Shown here piece after piece: positions 24,427 through 35,799 of a stretch of 64,000 bases of DNA; position 1 is the first letter of the stretch; each line of letters opens with the position of its first letter. The stretch lies in the NCBI GenBank assembly GCA_010093485.1, contig MU001499.1, forward strand, positions 1,379,397 through 1,443,396, written 5' to 3'. A model generated the notes under the pieces. It saw nothing but the letters and a program-made list of their open reading frames with translations. It was not told the origin of the DNA and searched no databases. The stretch comes from Karstenula rhodostoma CBS 690.94 (taxonomy: Eukaryota > Ascomycota > Dothideomycetes > Pleosporales > Didymosphaeriaceae). The translations under genes were made by a program, and so were the position numbers.

Positions 24427-27400
24427 TTTTAGCAGTCCCATATATTGATAGTCGGTTGGTTTTTGGTCGTCTCCAAGTTCAATGGAAGGATTGTGAAGAG
24501 GGGAATCCCAGGTGCGACAGAGCAGATATTTATACCTGTCACATGAGGTATATGACCCATTATATGCAGACTTTGGACTTTGAGTGGTCCATTCAAGAGG
24601 CTCTATCCACTGACCCCACTCACCCAGAGCAGAAGCCACGTCCCATGGAGTTTTCGTGCATGGTGTTGGCACGCACATCTGCGAGTGAGGAACCCATTTT
24701 GAGTTGTCGTTCGTGGTTCCGAGAATGATGTGAAGAGAAAGCTCAAACAACAGAAATATGGGGTTTTATACGCTTTGTCAGAGCATAACATGGCATGGAC
24801 CGAACGCTTCTGGATTTGAGAGCATAGGAGTATGTGAAATCCTATGAAATGTTGGTTGGATGCCTCTTGACGCACCCGTGGGGGGGTCTTGTTTAGCGAG
24901 CTTGCAGCAAAGCGAATAACCATGAGTCAGTGGACGCATAATTTTAGTCCGGCACACGGCGGTGTACGCTCAAGCAGTGAGGATATAATTCTTAGGCATG
25001 TCATCGCAGGTCCCTCCTATGGTGCTGTCGGTACATCCTTTCGAAGTATGTTAGGCCCCGAAACTTCTCATCGGTTTGACCAAAGCTGAGTTCGTTAAAA
25101 GCCAAAATTTACCCAGCAGCCGAGAACAAACAAAGCAAGACCGAGGCCTATAGCATGGAAAACGACCTCCTATTCCGCACATACTGCTTGTCACCGGTTC
25201 TTTTAATCCGCACAATGCAGAGTTCAGTCGCCCAAGCCACTCATTTGAACGTACTTCGATACTTCCAAGTCCACACATGTATAAGCGCGGCATACGCTTT
25301 CGTCGTCCGCACTGTTTGGACACAAAGACGTAAAAAAGAAGCCAAGGACGCCTGTGAGATGCTTTTGTATGTGTGTCCGCCCAGACGCCCGGAGATACAA
25401 TCACGATGTTTGGTTTTGGAAAGATATGAGAAGACCTTCCGACGTTAAAGTCAAGGGGAACTCTGTCGGAAGCTGATGCCTGTTCATGGAAAAATCTCAA
25501 CAGAAGAGGTGCGCAGCTCATGCGAATGCACTTGGTCTTCTTCGATTTTCACATAGAACGTCCCGGTAACGTTTCGTCGACTCTGGTGGTCCGCACATAG
25601 GCAAAGGTCCGATGGGTTTTAGTCGCTCAGACCAGCGATATGCACTGGTTTGGAAGTCTCCCGCAGTGGAATGAGGCGTATTTATCTTGCCAAACGCGAC
25701 AGCGCTGCTTCAAAGAAGTTTCAGTGCCTTAGATATGTCGATGATTCGAGGGACAGTGCTTGTCAGAAGAAGACCCAAGTCTCATGAAAGTGTACATTAG
25801 TAGCTCTCACTGCTCACATCGGTTCTTTCGTCAGTTGTTCTGACAGTACCTGATGGAGTGACATGATAACGTATGATGTGCTATTGAGCCCCGGAGAGAC
25901 TTGAGTATTTGCATCGGAACCGCAACACAACCGCCAACATGAAAACTGGCCATGTCGCTTTTGGATACCTCGTGAGCAAAGAGTTATCAGGCCGTATAAG
26001 CTCAACCAGAGCGGAAACCAAGTCCCATCGTCTGTGATCCATTCTCTTTTAGTCCGCCCATAAAGCGCACTTCTTTGCTTTTGGGTCGATTGACTGATAA
26101 ATTGTAGTACGGGAGGCCCTTTACCGATGAAGATATAGTTTTATATACAACGTCCAGGAGGAGACTTCATGCATGAATATGGAGTAAAGTTCGAAACCCG
26201 GCGACTGGACGAGCTTTGGGCAGTAGCGTAGCCAAAACAGAATTCTTCTCTCAAGGTAGAAGATGCTACTTCCTTAGTCCGCACATAAACGAGACTACTT
26301 CGAAATTTTTAGTTGCCCACAGTAGTGAATAGGGCGCGTGTAGCAGTCACTCAAGCAGTGAGAGCGTGTATGTTGGTGTCGATACCAGATGGCAGGCACT
26401 CCCATGTGCTTATAGCGGTGGCCCTTTGAAACGTTACAGAAGATGATGCGTCTCTAGAATAGGGACTACGCCTCATGAGTAGATGTGATGGACATTTTTG
26501 GTCCCCACGTAAACTCCATAGTATATGATTTTAGTCCCCGCATCAGTGATATAGTGAAGCGCAAGAGATGCTCGAACAGCCAAGGTGAGGATATATATAT
26601 CTCAGACAACCAAAAACTTCCATGCGTTGAATGTTTCCCCACTTCAGTACATTCGAACAGCGATCAATCTCCGCGAGAGCGGAAAGAAACCCCCATAACT
26701 TGCGAGGACTTGCTATTTTAGGTCGTCACATCGCATTAGCTGCTTCTCTTTTTAGTCACGTATAGCGGTGACAAAGTCGCGTGTGGAAGCAACTCGAGCA
26801 CCAGGAGGGTAGAATACATATGTATATCATGTTCCTGAGTTTTTAGAACGTCACAGAACAAGATCCTCCTCCAGGACAGGAGCCGCGTCCCATCGATTCG
26901 ATATCTCATGTCTTTAGTCCTGCACATACATTTTTGGAAAGAGGTTTTAGTCACTACAGTAGTGACGTGTTCAGGAGAGGAAGTATCCCAGCCAGTGACA
27001 ATGTCAGAATATATATTCTAAGCAGACACCTCCGTACTGACCATTCTTTTCAATTTGGAGAAGCCTCTAGTCCACAGCTACCCCGACATCCCATGGCGGG
27101 GCGGATATCGGTTTTTGGTCGGCACATGGTATCTCCTGGAGTCCTTTCTAGTCATAAGGAACAGTAGTGAGACCTCAAGTGGGCTTCATACCTCTACAGA
27201 CAGAAAAGCGTTACATGAACCCTCGGTGTTCTGGTTTTGGGGCATCCTGATAGAAGAGCAGCCTCGGCCGGGGCAGAAGACAGGTCCCATTCATCCGAGA
27301 GGAGGTGTTTTTGGTCCGCACATGGTTGTTTTCAGCTGACACTTTCAAACCCCCGTAATCCTGGAGCAAGGAACCTTTCCAGCAGACAGAGCGTCGTCCA

Positions 27401-28650
27401 TGGGGTCCTTTTTTCTCTCATTTCAGAGGTCCAACAGGAGCAGGGAGGAATATTTATGGTCCTAGTATTCCAGGCTTTAGGTCCGCACATGAATTAAAGC
27501 GTCGTTAAGTTTTAGTCGCACAAAGCAATGAGGAGGTATCGTGTAGAAAGCTTTCTCCCAGCGAGAAGACCGATCTTTATACCACTGTTCCGGCGCCGAA
27601 CAAGACATTTACCCGCCATGTTTAGGTTTTGGAAGACTGGAGACCACTCATGGAGAGCTGCCTGTTGTATTTCGACGAACAGACAGAAAGCCACATGATC
27701 AGACCACCTCCAGCCTTCTGATATCCACTTTGGTGCAGCGAAACAAGTTCTCCATGGCGAAATGGTCTTCTAGGTTTTCGAGCCGTACACAAAGACGAGC
27801 TGTTCAGCAAGGGAAGAAACGTCCCATGGACCGGATTCAAATCGGCTTTTGAGTCCACATCAAACCTCTCCAAGGAACATTTTAGTCGCCCGACATCTGC
27901 GAAGTCTGGTGAAGAACACTTCCAAACGTCGAGAACGGCAGTATTTATACACGTCCCCGCGCCAACTCGGCATATCTTTCTCCAACGGGAGTTTTGGACA
28001 ACGAAAGCCAGCCATGGCGCCATAGGTCAAGTGTTTTCAGACAGCCACGCCAGAAAAACCCATAGCAGGCTCCCTCACAACCTTTCGGTATCCACATCAG
28101 TTGACTTGCAAACCAATTTGTTCATCGATAGCCATCCTGCAGCCAACCCCCCACATGACCTGGAATTCATGCTTCTTTTGCATCCGTCCAGCTCCTCGCC
28201 ACAGAGTCGTTTGCGAAGATCCACCGTACCAAGCACGAAGACCACAGCACCATCACCCTCTAATATTTCCGTCCGCACATGTCATCCCACAGTACGCGTT
28301 TTAGTCGCCCCACACACCGCAGCGAACCAAGTGTAAAGACCCCCCACCACCAAAAACCTCGCGCTTTTTATGTCGCTGGCGTACCCCCCCTCACCATCTG
28401 CCGATGCTGCACATCACCACCATAACAGCCCGTCCCCAGGTCCCCAGATGAAGTTGGATCCGCAAGAGCCCACGCCATGGGACGCAACATGTCGACGTTT
28501 CTTTTGGCGCAGAGACGAAGACGCAGGTATAAGTCCATCGGATGGGGGTTTTTTAGTCCGCACGCGCGGGGGTGAGATACCTTTTTAAAACCTCACAGCG
28601 CGCGAGGGGAGGAAGGAAGACGGTGGAGAAAGGCTGGTATTTATATCTGC
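24427..28650. repeat. Diverged tandem array of three-box units, roughly 200-225 bp period
   Basis: At least 14 degenerate units share three boxes in fixed order. Box a is like TTTTAGTCCGCACAT, starting at 24427, 25201, 25585, 26047, 26272, 26495, 26716, 26912, 27112, 27308, 27475, 27846, 28266 and 28549. Box b is like TTTTAGTCGCCCACAGTAG, starting at 24460, 24943, 25222, 25617, 26079, 26307, 26529, 26750, 26945, 27145, 27510, 27880, 28299 and 28581, mostly 30-36 bp after a. Box c is an AT palindrome such as GTATTTATAC or GATATATATATC, near 24525, 24981, 25677, 26140, 26366, 26588, 26812, 27006, 27448, 27573, 27941 and 28636, mostly 56-62 bp after b and often preceded by GCAGTGAGG. The octamer TTTTAGTC occurs exactly ten times on this strand. 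Many units also have a CCCATGG-like box 20-30 bp before a. No ORF follows the period, so it is probably noncoding. Function unknown. Confidence 0.85.
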
Positions 28651-29628
28651 AGATCTGTGCAGCTACTGCTCGCTGTGAGGATGCCCACCACCACCACACC
28701 CCTCTGGTGAAGCGCAGCGCGGGGTGATGATGATGAACGCTGTGCTACCGTGGGTGGGTGCGCATGCCATTCACTTCTCCGCCTCCCCATCGAGGTCTGT
28801 GTGGAAGAGGTGTAGTCGACACCGAACCCCTTCCACGAGGTTCCTTATCCTCTATTTTGGTGTTCTAGTTCTAGCAGTGCGTACTTCGTAGGGCTTAACG
28901 AGACACCCGAGGTTTGCCATTCTGCCCGATTCAGGGGCTAACTTACGTAAGGCCTGCAAATTTCTTCGACCGTGACGCACAACACATGGACAAATATCAA
29001 GCACTGCAAAGAAAGACGCACACATCTGCACATGATCATCATATCGTCATAATGCTCTCACATCTACAACTACGGCCCTCAGATCCTCCATATACCGGCC
29101 CTCCAAGCTCAAGACTTTCCAATCCGCCCGCCACTTCCTCCCTTCACCTGAACCAGCGCACTTGTACCGGAATCAAGATATCGTAACCGTCGTAAACGTT
29201 TCATCGCCACGACCGACCACCTGAAAACAAGGCCAAAAAGTGAAAAACGCCAATCCCCAGCTCGCCGCGTCTTTCAGCAGCGAGGGTAATAGTGGGACTG
29301 AATGCTGATGCAATTCGTATCGAAACTCCGGAAAGAAAACAGGTAGACCACTACAGAAAGACCAAACTCCGTCTCTTCATACAAAAAAGGCCGTGTCAGA
29401 ATCATAAGGGCTCGACGGTGTTGTTCCAGCGTCGAGGTCGAAGTCGAGGGGAGTGATGCTGAGTTATAACTAGTTGAACATCGCAATCATCTTGTTGCGC
29501 ACAAAGTGTTACAGCGGCTTGTGTAGGTCCGCAAATCGCAACAACTGGTCTCGTTGGGCCTGCGTACAATGTCACTCCAATGCCAGGCGCTGCCATGTTG
29601 ACAACGAGTAGGCAGTTCGAAGACAGAG
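28651..29628. other. Intergenic region downstream of Wee1
   Basis: About 1 kb between the array and the Wee1 stop codon, presumably including the Wee1 3' UTR. No gene or strong repeat seen. Confidence 0.5.
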
Positions 29629-32600
29629 CTAGCTCATGTCCATAGCGTCGGCATTGTCGGTGATCATCGGTTCGTAGCCACACAAGGTGTCTTCGGAAGG
29701 TCCAAAATTTCCCTCATAGATGGTCGCACCAGCAGATCGTCTGTGCGCCACCCATTGGCAACCATATGCCATCGAGACAGCTTCGGCTGTTGGACGATCC
29801 GCGGCATCATACAATATCATTGCTCTTGCGACCATGTCCATGGAATTGGGGTCCTCGCGGTCAGTCATGAACCTGGGAGCTTTCGTCACCTCGTCCTGCA
29901 ATTCCTGGGTCAGGTAACCAGTTGAGTCGACGTAAGCTTGGGCAGCCGACTCGACCGGGTCGCCATTCTCATCTCGGCTAAGGGTACTCTGGGTGCTCCA
30001 GCTCAGGCTTGGGAGGACTGAGAATTCTCCTGATCGAAGCTTCTGCCACGAGTCGCCGAATTGCGGCATCTCGCAATCGCCCGCGATCTCTGACATGATA
30101 AGACCAAGAGCGTATACATCGGCTGGTTTGTCGAAACGACCATGGAGTGCTTCTGGTGAGAGGTAAGCTCGATCGCCTTCGCCGTCGATGCCTTTCTGGG
30201 CGGGCCAAGGAGTAGCGAGACCGAAATCGGCGATCTTGAGCCAACCACCAAAGTCAATCAGTATGTTGGCAGGCTTTAGGTCGAGGTGGATGAAGCTGCT
30301 GTCGTGGATGAACTTCAGGCCCTAAAAAGAATTAGATAATGTATTCATCAGACATGTGACAAACGTACCAACGATAGATCCAGTAATATCTTCCAGATCC
30401 TGAAATCGTCAAGCCGGCCTTTGGTCAAGAAGTCCTTCAGATTGCCGTTGTCACAATACTCTGTCTCGATGTAGAGATGTTGGCTATGCTCCCAATGATC
30501 TTTGTAGGCGACAATGTGGTCGTTCCCACGGAGGGCCATAAGCACTTCCACTTCCTGAAGCTTCTTCTTTCGGTCTAGTGGACCTAGCATTGGCTTCTTC
30601 GTCTTCTTCACAACCGCGCAAAGGGTGCTAGTTGAAAAGGGCGAATTGGCACCGTATTTCAACGGCTGGCTGACTTTGAACATTTGCGAAAATTCACCTT
30701 TGGCTCCCTCGAGTACCTCTACGTGCCCGAAACGTGCGGCCAGCGATTCATCCACATCGTTTTTCGGCAGTCCGATGGGAATCGCTGCATGATTGCGCGA
30801 GAACAGCGCAGAGTGATCTCGCGGTGTCGTGGGGGTCATTGGAGGAAACGAGTTGCTACAGTCGCTTCCGAAACTGCTTCCGAAATGTAAAACACCGGGG
30901 CGATTGCCAGAGATGCTGAGTTTGCTGGGGTCTGGTACGGTAGATGACTCATTTCCAATGGGGGTATGTGGAGAATCACCGCTTATGCTATGGCGGAAGA
31001 GTGGTGCAGACTCGATCTGGGGGGTTGTGGAGTCCTCTGGTGCTGTGAAGGTGTCTGTTCCAATACTTCCTCTGGTCACTGGTCTTTTGAAAGTTGATCG
31101 GCGGAGACTAGAGCGACCGGATCGGCGTCCATACGAGTCTCCGTTCTTTGTTGGTGTCGGTGGCATATCGTCGACACTTGACTGGCTGTCGGTCATCCGG
31201 TTCGCAGTTGGTGAGACTGAGGCATCATCATCGAGTCCGTCGAGGCTCACGTGGCTTCCTCTACGCTGGGAGACAGTATCAGGGTTTCCGAACATGGAAC
31301 TGAAAGACAGCTTCGAGGCGTGACTGCTGGGCGTCCCGAAGACAGGTTGCTGTTGCTGCTGGATTTTATCCCTGAAGCTTGTGCGGAAACTTTGTGATAG
31401 TGGTGATTCCGCACCGCAGGGAGGAGGGAAGGAGTGCCTTTTTGATGGTGTTTCCGGGAGTTGATACTTGTCAGCCTTGGGCGACTCCACGTCCCGACTC
31501 TTCTTCGACAAAAGTCCGCCGGTCGATCGGGCAAAGATGTTGAGTTCGACAGGTCGATATGGCAGTGGTGTGTCAAAGGATCCATCGTCGGATTCATGTG
31601 GGCGCATAGCTCCTAGAGGCAGCGATTGGGTGAAGGGATTCGGTGGGCCCAGCGTTGGGGGAACTGGCATAGCGATCGGGGAATCGCCCGCAACGCTCGA
31701 GGAAGCAGAAGCGGTTACGGTCGTTGCCAGTGGATGCCGTGATGGGTTGCTAGCTCCACCACGCATGGAAGGCTGCGTTGTCGAGCGGCCAAAAACCGAC
31801 TCTCCACTCACAGGGCTTGAGAAGTTGAATCCGTCCAAAGAAGCCCTCTGAGGACGTGTTTTCGATGCAGCTAATCCAGGTTTCATGAATTCGCCGTCCA
31901 TGGAGGGTTTTGGCCGTGGAGATCCTGCCGGAGTACGTTGGGACACGGCTCGTCTTATTGAAGTGTTCCTACGCGCAGGAGAGTTCATGTTTGAAGCAGG
32001 GGTGCCAAACAAGCTTGTCGAGTTCATGTTTGGAGCGGGAGTGTTAAACAAGCTGGCCGAGTTCCCGTTTGGAGCGGGAGTGTTAAACAAGCTCGCCGAG
32101 TTCATGTTTGGAGCGGGAGTGTGAAACAAACTCGCCGAGTTCCCGTTTGGTGCCGGTGTCGAGAACAGGCTGAAAGGCTCAGGTTCCTGGGGGGTGTGAG
32201 ACTCTTCCGCGCTGTGTTTGGGCATCGGTGTTTGCTCAAAGACATTCAAGTCAGTCGGCAAGCCGGCATGCAGGCTTCTCCTCTTGGGGTTCGGGGTTGC
32301 GCAGCTTGCCGACTCGAAATCCGACGCGCCATCACGGCGCTTCAGTGGACTGGGTTGAGGCGGAGCGAAGCGGCTTGGGGCTGGCGTGGTAGAGCTCTGG
32401 GGCTGCGAACGAAACACCTCGAACTTGATGGGCTGGTCGTCGATGTCGAAGCGCGCGCTGTCCTCTTGGTCCCAGGAGTCGATGCTGCTCTTGCGCACCG
32501 GCATGTTTTCTTCGCCGAAGAGGGAGCGCGAGACAAAGGGCGAACCGTTTGCGCGATCGGTGGACTCCACCAGAGCTCGGCGCGGGCTTTTCGGGGTGGT

Positions 32601-32972
32601 GGTGTTGCGGTTGCGCGGCGACGAGCGGATTCGGTCGCCCAGCGTGCGGCGCACGGCGAATTTTGACTTCTTGGTCGTCTGCGGGGCTTGCGATCCAAAG
32701 GGCGACTCGGTGTAGGCGGCGATGGGGCTCGTCTGCTTGAGCGCCTTGGGGCTGAAGGCGCGCGACGTGGCGAGCGGCGAGATGGGAGAGCCCGACGCGT
32801 CGGCCTTGCCCATGCGCAGGTGGAAGCGCGAGGGCTTCGAGGGCGATCGCGAAAGGGAGCGCCGCAGCTGTTGCAGCGAGGACGAGAAGTGGGCGGGGTA
32901 GGCGTGGTGGGTGGGAGACGGCAGGTGCAGGGTGCCGCCCGTGTCGCGGTGCGGGGAATAGGCGAAGTCCAT
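29629..32972 (-). CDS. wee1: Wee1-type Cdk1 inhibitory tyrosine kinase (Swe1/AnkA)
   Basis: Two exons (32972-30369, 30321-29629) with one 47-bp GT-AG intron give 1098 residues. Wee1 kinases phosphorylate the inhibitory tyrosine of Cdk1 and so oppose Cdc25. The first ~750 residues are Ser/Pro-rich with many SP/TP sites and SPSK-like motifs, as expected of a regulatory region. The kinase domain follows: FKVSQPLKYG, CAVVKKTKKPM, YIETEYCDNGNLKDFL. After the intron come HDSSFIHLDLKPANIL (catalytic Asp about 882, HLD instead of HRD, as in Wee1 kinases), KIADFGLA (Asp about 900) and GEGDRAYLSPEAL, equivalent to the Wee1 EGDREYIAPE block. I chose MDFAYSPHRD as start; the frame stays open upstream to 33227, but that part is low-complexity and unlike the family. 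Confidence 0.93.
31985..32170 (-). repeat. 39-bp in-frame minisatellite inside wee1
   Basis: Four to five near-identical 39-bp units (plus-strand core GTTTGGAGCGGGAGTGTTAA) encode 13-residue repeats of the form SLFNTPAPNGNSA. Unit length is a multiple of three, so copy-number change would keep the frame. It lies in the disordered N-terminal regulatory region. Confidence 0.9.
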
Positions 32973-35799
32973 ACTGGTCAGTGCTGTTGGTGGGGCGATG
33001 GGCTCCTCGAGGTGAGAGGTGAAGGCGAAGGCGAAGTGTGGTTTGTTGAGTGCTGTCGTCTTGCGCCGGCAAAGTGGGTGGCTGGGGCGGCGGGCAAGTG
33101 CGGGTCGAGCTGAGGCCAGTCTTCGGTCGATAACGATAGTGCACGTGTTTGGCGTGCTCGTGGAGGAGGTTGGTATGAATGCGTGGGATGCAGCAACCTC
33201 GGGCGCCGTCGTCGTTGTCGAGTTCACGTCTCACCCAGAGAAGCACCTCAGCGAGCGATGTGCGACTGCGCCCGCTCCATGCAAGGCCTTGGGCGTGCGC
33301 GAAGGGCGAGGGCGAAGTGCGCAGCGATCTTAAGAAGACGACGTCTCAGGAGGGCAGCGCTGGCGTGGCTGTGGTGGATTCGCTGGCGCTGGAATGCGTG
33401 GGCGGCGTGCCGAGTCGTGACGTGTGGAGTGGTGCGGAATGCGCGTGGGCAAGTAAACAACAACAGCGGGGCGCGCCTGCCGTGAGGACGCAGCGGAGCG
33501 CAGGCAGTTGCAGAGGCGGCGGTGCAGTGAGGGGAGGAAGGGTTTCGGGGCGACAGATGAGCAGACGGTTTGCGATGCAGCAGGCTAGACACGCACGGGG
33601 AGATGGGATGGGAGAGGAGAGACGACGCGAGCGCGTGGTGTGGATTCTTTTTCGGGCTGTTTAGTCCGTGCACGCCTCAGCCGAGCTGCACCTGCAGGCT
33701 GCAGCTCAAGCCGCCGTTGAGGACCCAAACACCAAACACGCTGCCGGCCGCCCGCATCGAATCGGCCCTGGCCCGAACATGCCTTTGTAGGCGTTTGCAG
33801 TGTGGATGCCGTCACAGGTGCGACGAGAAACGCTGCGCGCCGTGCTGTCGGACGCCGCGCGGGCACACTGGAACGCGGTGCTAGACACGCGCTTTGTTTG
33901 TTTACATGCATCCCGCCCCGGCCCTGATCACCCTCGCGCCCCGTCCGCCGTCCGAGCCCACCCCCCATGGATGCATCGTCATGCTCCCTCTGCCCTCTGC
34001 CCTCTGCCCTCTTCCACGCCGCCGTACGGACCGGGGGGGCCACGGTCAAATGAGGCAATTTCGCCTCTCTCATGCGAAAAGGGGCGCTTGCAGCCTGTGG
34101 GCACGGCCCGCCACAATGCCGTCGCCATACGTCTCCGCATTATGATTTGCCTGCTTCTGCGCCTGTCCTCGCTATCCGTCTAGCTATCGTCTATCGTCTA
34201 TCGATTGTGTGTGCGTGCGCGTGTGCACACTCAATGCAAGACATAGGTACCGTAGCGATGCCTCCCGTGGCCTTCTGCGCCCGCATCCGCCTTGTACCGT
34301 CGGTACCTACCTGTACCTCGAGTGTTGCCGCGTCGTCCCGTCGTCCCGTGAGAGAGCGCCGGCGCCTATAGTAGCGCTGCATCGACCTTCCGCTCTGCTG
34401 GTCCGCAGCTCTTCTGCCGTCGTCTGGCGCCGCCCTCATGACTTGCTTCATCCCCACTCCGGCTCTGATCTGGCCCTATCGCGACGCAGTCAGATACCCG
34501 CGACTCACCATCGTGCCCTGCCTACACTCGCGCTTGCCTGGCGGAACACCCTCCGGACGGCCCTTCCCTTCTCGCCATGTCCCACAGCCTCCGTGTCAAA
34601 CAGCTACCACCGTCAACAGTGAGCTCACATGCCGCACAACCTGTTCCCGGCTCGCCGCTCGCTGCTTGTGAGCCGCATATGGGTACTGATGAGCTTCCCG
34701 TGAGCCGTATATGGATACCGATGAGCTTCTCGTGAGCCGCATACGGATACTGATGGGCCTCTCGTGAGCAAATCGGCGTTGCCTGGTGCCTGGCGCGAGA
34801 GACGGCGCGCCCAACGGATGAACGCAGTAGGGCATCGCGATCGGCGCCGCATGCCTGACAGCACCACGGTTCAGTGCCCACCGTACAGCCTTGAAGGGTC
34901 CATCGACGCAGATGACATCAAACTGTCTCGGTGACAGGTGTAAACTGCCATGTTGAGTCCGACACCGTTGGGGTCTCGCAGTCGGGCACCGACTCATTCC
35001 GGGGATGCTCCAAGTCGTGCAGCTTCAGCCTCATCCTCTTCGAACGAGGCTGCGCGCTTGCATGTTTCAGCCCCGAACTATTGACAATACAGCCAGCTCA
35101 CGCCCAGTTGCTCTTGAGATGCTATAATGAGCAATGATATATTCATCTTTTTTTAAGCATACGACCCATGGCAGACGCGACTTGCGCAATCAAACACGCC
35201 CTGAAAACACGACCGCGGGGTCGCGAACAGCGCCCGCAGATCCGGTCACTGCAGAAACGACACGGGTATGCTAAGCCAAAGATGACTAGTGGACGCACAT
35301 CTCCTGACCGCCTGGGAACCCCTGAGCATGATTTTGGCACTGGCCGCGCAGAATCGCCGAGGAAGTGTCGAACCCCTCTCGTCCTCAGCACTGACAGCAA
35401 TCTCTGGACACCGACTGGATGCCAATGCAGATCTGGATGCACTGTGAGAAGGGTCCCTTCGCTAGCAACTATTCGCCTATAAGCCCGATGCTCGTGTCAG
35501 TCGTGTCCGATGGCTACTCGCCTCGTGGGAACCACAGACACATTGATTGCCATGGTTACAATGGTCTACCTACTAAACATCCTGAATTGAACAAGACTTT
35601 CGGTTGACTCTCGGACGACATAGGCGGCGACATCGGGAAGAAAGAGGTCGGATACGCGCAAATCGTTTCCATCACTAGATTGCTTCATGTGCACCTGATG
35701 CGTAAGAGCCACGTGTATCTATCAGAGTTGCTTACGTGGATACGAGATTTTGTGATACTCAGAACCATTCAGTCAGTCTATTTACGAGCTACCCAGAGT
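32973..35799. other. Intergenic region upstream of wee1
   Basis: 2.8 kb, GC-rich near wee1 and open in many frames on both strands, which I take as composition effects. It should hold the wee1 promoter and leader. Short simple repeats occur (CTCTGCC units near 33987-34012; TATCGTC units near 34182-34204), plus the 32-bp tandem repeat listed separately. No gene recognised. Confidence 0.5.
34668..34769. repeat. 32-bp tandem repeat, three units
   Basis: Units start at 34668, 34700 and 34732 with a partial fourth at 34764. Each begins GTGAGCCG(C/T)ATA and ends GATG(A/G)GC(T/C)T(C/T)(C/T)C. Units differ by a few, mostly transition, changes. Noncoding. Confidence 0.88.

Noticed and set aside
24427..28650. 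The array as a repetitive protein gene or RiPP-type precursor
   Set aside because: No frame stays open across units and unit lengths are not multiples of three, so a repeated peptide is unlikely.
32332..33246. 304-residue minus-strand ORF overlapping the 5' end of wee1
   Set aside because: It is a shifted-frame shadow of the wee1 coding exon and its GC-rich leader; wee1 has a recognisable protein in the other frame.
33660..33675. Lone TTTAGTCCGTGCACG near wee1 resembling array box a
   Set aside because: Single imperfect match with no box b or c at the expected distance; probably chance.
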